From Ailurus styani (taxonomy: Eukaryota > Chordata > Mammalia > Carnivora > Ailuridae), in NCBI GenBank assembly GCA_002007465.1, contig LNAC01001840.1, positions 1 to 64,000 on the forward strand: a stretch of DNA of 64,000 bases, given 5' to 3'. Both the position numbers and the translations under genes were made by a program. Of this stretch, positions 58,451-64,000 are shown piece after piece. Below the pieces are notes generated by a model. That model was not told the origin of the DNA, searched no databases, and saw only the letters and a list, made by a program, of their open reading frames with translations. Each line of letters starts with the position of its first letter. The first letter of the stretch is position 1.

Positions 58451-60711
58451 ACAGTCTATTGAATCTATTTGACACCCTTCCTTCCCTTTAGATTTCTTTC
58501 TCTCCTGTACCTCTGACCCTGACTTACAGCTGCCACTTTCTGTCCCCTCACTACCCAGAAATTGTCTCACTATCTGGTGACACCTCATCTCAGTCTGTCT
58601 TCTTCAGACAGTGGCCTATGCAACAAGTCTGCTTTCTTCCCTTTAAAAAGTATAGGTAGCTGTTGAGTTAAATAGGGTTAATAATCTAATTCCTATTACT
58701 CCTAATTAATTCAATATGCTAATAACTACTCTGATATTGCTTTAAGAGAACACGAATTTTAAGAAGGGTTATCAGCAGATTCAGGGCATCTGAAACACAA
58801 AGATGGTTTTATAATGGCAGAATTCTAGCTAAGAGTGACTGGCTTTGGGAGGACAGGGGCCAGTTGACACAGAAGATGCTCACAGCTTGAGTCCACACCA
58901 TGTAGATTGTCATTGATTTGGTTTATGGCTGCAGTTGGTCCTGAGATCAGCAGGTCCCACCATAACCATTTCTAGATGTAAATGATATAGAGGGACCATT
59001 GTTTTTGTACACATTTTTAAAATTTTATTTGCATTATTGGCATATAATTGACACTGTCCATTCTCAGATAGTTGCCAAGTTAAGCATTTATTTTTGCTAC
59101 CTTTCAGCATGTCACTTAAAAAAAAATTCTTTCACAGTATTCACGTATTACCACTGATCCAGATTCTCAAAACCTTAATAGAACCTAAAGCAGAAAAGGT
59201 GTAAGTCACTAGAGTCCTTATGGTCAGTAAATCTTTATTACAGTGTACATGTACCCAATAAAGCCGATGTCAATTTCTTCAACAAAAGTAAAGGAAATTC
59301 TGCTGTTCAATGTTCACTTCCAGCCTCCCCGTGACTCTCTAGGCTGGATGTCTTCTGTGTGCCTCATGAAACTCATCTCTGTCTTCTCCATCCTGCATTG
59401 TGGCCCATGAGGCTGACACACAGTGGATTTCCTTGCCTTTTGGCTGCAAGTTCAGGTGATGGGAAACACAAGCAGGATTTGGAAGATGGAGAGTGCGTCT
59501 GAAGTGTTAACTTCCGTAACTGCCTCCTCGCTAAGTGTTGACGGCATGATTATGTCCCACAGTGGAAGGTCCCTCAATTGTCAGGTCCTTTTAATTACCT
59601 CTTGGGTTTTTGGAACCACTCTCTTTTCCTTGCCCCTCCAGGTCTGAGGTGCTAATTGCTCCCCCTGTAGATAATTCCAGGGTATTACACCACCCTAAAT
59701 ACCTTAGTAAATTGTTAAGTTTTAATTAAATTCTTCTCAATTATCCCATTCTTTCCTTTCAGGATGCTGACATACATCCACCAACCTACTTTGTATTTGG
59801 GGGCTGGTACTGCATTGCCCAGAGAAACATCTCAGATGAACTTAATCCTTTCCTTCTGAAATCATGGAAATGACACACACATTTAAAATTCCTGGACCAA
59901 ATGGAGTGATTTTTCCTTATTTTATGACATTATGCCATCTTTCTCCCTGCCCACCCCCCTTTAGGAGAGTGTTATCAGTAGAAGATTTCAGCTTATCCCA
60001 GGTTCAGGATTGGAGGCAGGCTTCCAGAAAGTATGACAAATGCACAAGTATGTCAAGCTGTGACAGTCTCAATGGGCTGAGATTTCAAAAATCTTATGAA
60101 AGGGAGACTTTGAAGTGCTTTATTCAAAGGCAGCCAACGCTTTTATCATCAGAGGAGGAGAGTCTGATGTGGCCTGATAATTAGCGAAGAGTGGGGGTAA
60201 CCACTCTCTCCTAAGGAATGAGATACCATGGCTGGAATGTTCCCTGAACCCAAATGTGGCTGCACAAAGAACCTAGGTCTCATTCCTGAAATTTATAACC
60301 ATATTCACCATTGTTTTATGAGCTATGGCATCATTTTTTTAAAAATCTTGAACCCTTATAGAGCTATTCAAATAGCCATTGAGCCATTGGGACTGAAATA
60401 GGAGTTAGTTCAACGTGGCAGTTCATAAATTAGAGGTGCTGTTGTTTCTCAAGGAGAGGGCATACATGCCAAGCAAAGAGGCTGATGTACTAGTTTTCTA
60501 AGCTATTGTTATGCTTATGACTGTATAGGAGTAGGCAGGCTGGACAACCAGAATTTGACTTTTAATTTGACTTTAGCATGTAATTAGAACCATCAGATAC
60601 AGGGAGAACACACTTCATGTTGTTTATTTATTTAATATATATATTTTTAGATTAAACTATGTACATGAACGAAAAATGAGTAAATAACCAGGTAGATTGT
60701 AAAGAATGTCT
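58451..60711. other. Largely unique sequence, 2.3 kb
   Basis: No clear repeat. The 106-codon plus-strand frame at 59864-60184 and others show no known domain. Confidence 0.45.
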
Positions 60712-60712
60712 T

Positions 60713-60902
60713 TTTTTTAAAGATTTCATTTATTTATTTGAGAGGGAGAGAGAGAGCAAGTGAGAGAGAGCACACACAAGCAGGAGGGAGAAGCAGGCTC
60801 TCTGCTGAGCAGGAGCCCTATGCTGGACTCAATCCCAGGACCCTGGGATCATGACCTGAGCCAAAGGCAGATGCTTAATTGACTGAGCGACCCAGGCACC
60901 CC
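60713..60902 (-). mobile_element. Can-SINE
   Basis: T-run, 'aaagatttcatttatttat', long GA-rich stretch, 'gggatcatgacctgagcca', head 'gagcgacccaggcacccc'. No clean target-site duplication. Confidence 0.92.
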
Positions 60903-61317
60903 AAACATAAGGAATTTCTAGTTTAATAGAGAAGGCCTAAAAACCCAGAATCGTGATACAGTGCCCTAGCTAAGTGCTTTGTGGCAGAATGAGCAGAGAG
61001 GGAAAGTTCCTGTTGGTGGGCCTAGGGAGTGTGGCTTGGGCAAAACCAGGGAAGACTGTGTCAGAAGAAGGTATATATGAGCTATTTCTTATTAGACATG
61101 TTGTATTATCTCAGATGAGCAAGGTCAGGGTGGAACTTCTCAGCAGAGAGTCCAGGAAGCTCTGCTGCTTAAGGAAGCAGTAACGATCCAGAGAACCTCA
61201 GGTGATTCCATATGGTTGGAACATCATATTCGTAAGGTGGCATGGCAGAAGGATTTGGGGGGTATTAAACTTTAAGGAATATGGCTTTAATCGAAAGGCT
61301 AGCAGCCCATGCTTTGG
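60903..61317. other. Unique sequence
   Basis: Nothing recognised. Confidence 0.4.
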
Positions 61318-61425
61318 TAGGCATTCCTGTCACCTGGAGAACTGATGAACATGCAGATTACTGGGCTCTGCTCTTTGACATTCTGATTCAGTAGGTCTGG
61401 GATGGGATTAGGGAAACTGCGTTTT
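61318..61425 (-). repeat. MER5-like DNA transposon, split by L1
   Basis: 'gtcacctggagaactgatg', 'aacatgcagattactgggc' and 'ttctgattcagtaggtctg' are MER5A-type. Its continuation 'ggaaactgcatttttaaaa' lies at 63218 beyond the L1. Confidence 0.75.
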
Positions 61426-61851
61426 TTTTTTAATTTTATTATTATTTGCCCGAGGGGTACAGGTCTGTGAATCATCAGGCTTACACATTTCACAGCATTC
61501 ACCATAGCACAAACCCTCCCCAATGTCCATAACCCATCCACCCTATCCCTACCCTCCCACCCCCCAATAATCCTCAGTTTGTTTCATAAGATTAAGAGTC
61601 TTTTATGGTTTGTCTCCTTCCCAATCCCATCTTATTTCATTTGTTCCCTCCCTACCCACCACGACCCCGCGTCCTGCCCCTCAAGTTCCTCATATCAGAG
61701 AGATCATATGATAATTGTCTTTCTCTGATTGACTTATTTCGCTTAGCATAATACCCTCTAGTTCCATCCACATTATTGCAAACGGCAAGATTTTGTTTCT
61801 TTTGATGGCTGTATAGTACTCGATTGTATATAAAAAACACAACTTCTTTAT

Positions 61852-62487
61852 TCATTCATCTGTTGATGGGCATCTAGGTTCTTTCCATAGTTTGACTATT
61901 GTGGACATTGCTGCTATAAACATTTGGGTGCATGTGCCCCTGAGAATCACTACCTTCGTATCTTTAGGGTAAATACCAAGTAGTGTGATTGCTGGGTCGT
62001 AGGGTAGCTCTATTTTCAACTTTTTGAGGAACCTCCATACTGTTTTCCAGAGTGGCTGCACAAGCTTGCATTCCCACCAACAGTGTAGGACCGTTCCCCT
62101 TTCTCTGCATCCTTGCCAACATCTGTCATTTCCTGACTTGTTGATTTTAGCCATTCTGACTGGTGTGAAGTGGTATCTCACTGTGGTTTTGATTTGTATT
62201 TCCCTGATGCCGAGTGATGTTGAGCACTTTCTCATGTGTCTGTTGGCCATTTGGATGTCTTCTTTGGAGAAATGTCTGTTCATGTCTTCTGCCCATTTCT
62301 TGACTGGGTTATTTGTTTTATGGGTGTTGAGTTTGAGAAGCTCTTTATAGATTTTGGATACAAGCCCTTTATCTGATATGTCATTTGCAAATATCTTCTC
62401 CCATTCTGTCAGTTGTCTTTTGGTTTTGTTGACTGTTTCCTTTGCTGTGCAAAAGCTTTTAATTTTGATGAAGTCCCAATAGTTCAA
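61852..62487 (-). pseudogene. L1 ORF2p C-terminal region, truncated
   Basis: A 211-codon open stretch of L1 ORF2, which in intact elements encodes endonuclease, reverse transcriptase and a C-terminal cysteine-rich domain. Only sequence downstream of the reverse transcriptase remains: [16 protein letters not shown] (about residues 70-85), the cysteine-rich CWQGC...CWWEC (around residue 123 onward) and [17 protein letters not shown]. It stops after PSTDE where homologous copies have a tryptophan codon: tgg has become tga, a nonsense change. Upstream coding continues in other frames past the Ns, to about 63211. Non-functional. Confidence 0.9.
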
Positions 62488-62718
62488 TTTTGCCCTTGCT
62501 TCCCTTGCCTTTGGTGATGTTCTAGAAAGAGGCTGTGGCTGAGGTCAAAGAGGTTGCTGCCTTTGTTCTCCTCAAGGATTTTGATGGATTCCTGTCTCAC
62601 ATTGAGGTCTTTCATCCATTTTGAGTCCATTTTTGTTTATGGTGAAAGGAAATGATCCATTTTCATTTTTCTGCATGTGGTTGACCAGTTTTCCCAACAC
62701 CATTTGTTGAAGAGACTG

Positions 62719-62861
62719 GTTTTCTTTCCNTTTTTTTTTTTCCATTGGACATTCTTTCCTGCTTTGTCGAAGATTAGTTGACCATAGAATTGAGGGNGTT
62801 TTCTTTCCATTGGACATTCTTTCCTGCTTTGTTGAAGATTAGTTGACCATAGAATTGAGGG
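62719..62861. repeat. Near-exact duplicated L1 segment with two single Ns
   Basis: 'gttttctttcc' at 62719-62729 and 62798-62808 and a 55 bp unit at 62742-62796 and 62807-62861 differ by one base. An N lies at 62730, followed by T11, and another at 62797. Other L1 copies do not have this duplication, so it is probably an assembly artefact. Confidence 0.93.
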
Positions 62862-63265
62862 TCCATTTCTGGGCTCTCTATTCTGTTCCACTGATCTATG
62901 TGTCTGTTTTTGTGCCAGTACCATTCCATCTTGATGATTGCAGCTTTGTAACAGAGCTTCAAGTCTGGAATTGTGATGTCACCAACTTTGGTTTTCTTTT
63001 TCAACATTCCTTTGGCTATTCGGGGTCTTTTCTGGTTACATATAAATTTTAGGATTATTTGTTCCATTTCTTTGAAATAAATTGCTGGTAATTTGATGGG
63101 GATTGCATTAAATGTGTAGATTGCTCTAGGTAGCATAGACATTTTCACAATATCTGTTCTTTCAATCCATGAGCATGGAATGTTTTTCCATTTCTCTGTG
63201 AAAATGCTCAAAGAAATGGAAACTGCATTTTTAAAAGTAACACGGGGTGCAGGGGGGTGGGGGAT

Positions 63266-63494
63266 GGCACCTGGGTGGCTCAGTCATTAAGCGTCTGCCT
63301 TTGGCTCAAGTCATGATCCCAGGGTCCTAGGATTGAGCCCCATATCAGGCTCCCTGCTCTGTGGGAAAGCCTGCTTCTCCCTCTCCCACACCCCCTGATG
63401 GTGTTCCCTCTCTTGCTGTGTCTCTCTCTGTCAAATAAATAAATAAAATCTTTAATAAATAAGTAAGCAAGTAAATAAATGAATGAATGAATGC
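63266..63494 (+). mobile_element. Can-SINE
   Basis: 'tggcacctgggtggctcag', 'ttggctcaagtcatgatcc', CT-rich stretch, and a long tail 'aaataaataaataaaatct' continuing as (AAGT)n/(GAAT)n. Possible diverged duplication 'aacacgggg' (63239-63247) / 'aacatgggg' (63495-63503). Confidence 0.92.
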
Positions 63495-63503
63495 AACATG
63501 GGG

Positions 63504-63646
63504 CCGTGTTTCCAGAAATCCTACAACCAGAAATGGAAAGCCCTAGAAGAGAGTTGAATGGAGGGTGCCCCTCATGGCATACCTATATAGAACAATCATT
63601 TGCCTTCCTTTGCATTCATTTGACCCTTTTTATTTTGATTTGACCC

Positions 63647-63690
<44 letters not shown>

Positions 63691-64000
63691 TGAGACTCAA
63701 GGAAAATCTAAGGGTACTTCTGAAATGATCCTTCTTTGAATGTTTCTTTGGATATGTGACACTCTCTAGCTGGTCACCTGAGAGTTACTTCGTGTTGCTA
63801 TTTATACAGTTGATGTAGATCCTAAGCAACTCCAAAGTGTAATTGAAGAGATTAGCAGTATCGAACACAGTATGCAATTGGGGCATAAAAATGGTTTATA
63901 TAAAGCATGAACACCAGCTGAAGGAGAGTAGCTGTTACCTGGAGACTCAAATGCCTAGCTAGGGGAGACAAGCTGGAAGCAGCTTTCGATTTTCTGGTAT
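63504..64000. other. Unique sequence with microsatellite
   Basis: Apart from the TG repeat nothing is recognised up to the right edge. Confidence 0.4.
63649..63688. repeat. (TG)20 microsatellite
   Basis: 40 bp uninterrupted dinucleotide run, long enough to be length-polymorphic. Confidence 0.98.

Larger units (their letters stand above)
61426..63217 (-). mobile_element. L1: 5'-truncated young L1, 1.8 kb, antisense
   Basis: 3'UTR at the low-coordinate end with a C-rich tract (61515-61565), then the ORF2 C-terminal region, ending inside ORF2 near 63217. Target-site duplication 'ggaaactgcRtttt' at 61412-61425 and 63218-63231, one mismatch. Two single Ns (62730, 62797) and a duplicated segment break ORF2. 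No 5'UTR or ORF1, so it cannot move by itself. Confidence 0.95.

Noticed and set aside
1..64000. CRISPR arrays, operons, ribosome binding sites, replication origins
   Set aside because: The window is a mammalian nuclear sequence; no regularly spaced direct repeats or bacterial gene organisation are present.

Overview
This is mammalian nuclear DNA: AT-rich, repeat-laden, intergenic or deep-intronic. I could support no intact protein-coding gene, rRNA gene or functional tRNA gene. The organism is a carnivoran. The evidence is about twenty tRNA-Lys-derived Can-SINE insertions on both strands and carnivore-type L1 elements. The youngest SINEs carry a head reading 'gtgggttaaagcctctgcc', which I associate with weasel-family (mustelid) genomes rather than dog, cat, bear or seal. 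The mustelid assignment is inference; carnivoran is close to certain.

Layout. 0-6 kb: an L1 5'-end fragment at the left edge, an ancient L1 3'UTR remnant carrying three younger insertions, two old LTRs and a decayed antisense L1 (about 3.7-6.0 kb). 6-15 kb: unique sequence, a MER20 DNA transposon, an LTR, SINEs and a 0.9 kb sense L1 with target-site duplications. 15-29 kb: MIR, L2 and MaLR remnants, an L1 reverse-transcriptase fragment ending in a hairpin-like inverted repeat, and long unique stretches. 29-34 kb: a young L1 3' end beside a duplicated segment holding a single N, an MLT1-type LTR, another antisense L1 and three SINEs. 34-53 kb: mostly unique sequence with ancient MIR, L2, MaLR and MER5-like pieces, a nested SINE pair and small tandem duplications; some repeat-free blocks could be conserved non-coding DNA. 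53-64 kb: more MIR and LTR remnants, a 140 bp L1 3' end, and a 1.8 kb antisense L1 (61.4-63.2 kb) that splits a MER5-like element and holds two single Ns with a duplicated segment, then a SINE and a (TG)20 microsatellite.

No genes work together here. The window is a record of layered retrotransposition: ancient MIR/L2/MER, then MaLR/ERVL LTRs and old L1, then carnivoran SINEs and three L1 3'UTR lineages. I found no convincing new biological system. The observations most worth checking are the four isolated Ns, all in or beside young L1s and three of them bounding near-exact duplications (probable assembly artefacts), the inverted repeat at 20.0-20.1 kb, a possible L1 3' transduction, and recurrent G-rich tracts in L1 3'UTRs. 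Subfamily names for ancient repeats are from memory of consensus sequences and are approximate, as are repeat edges that lack target-site duplications.
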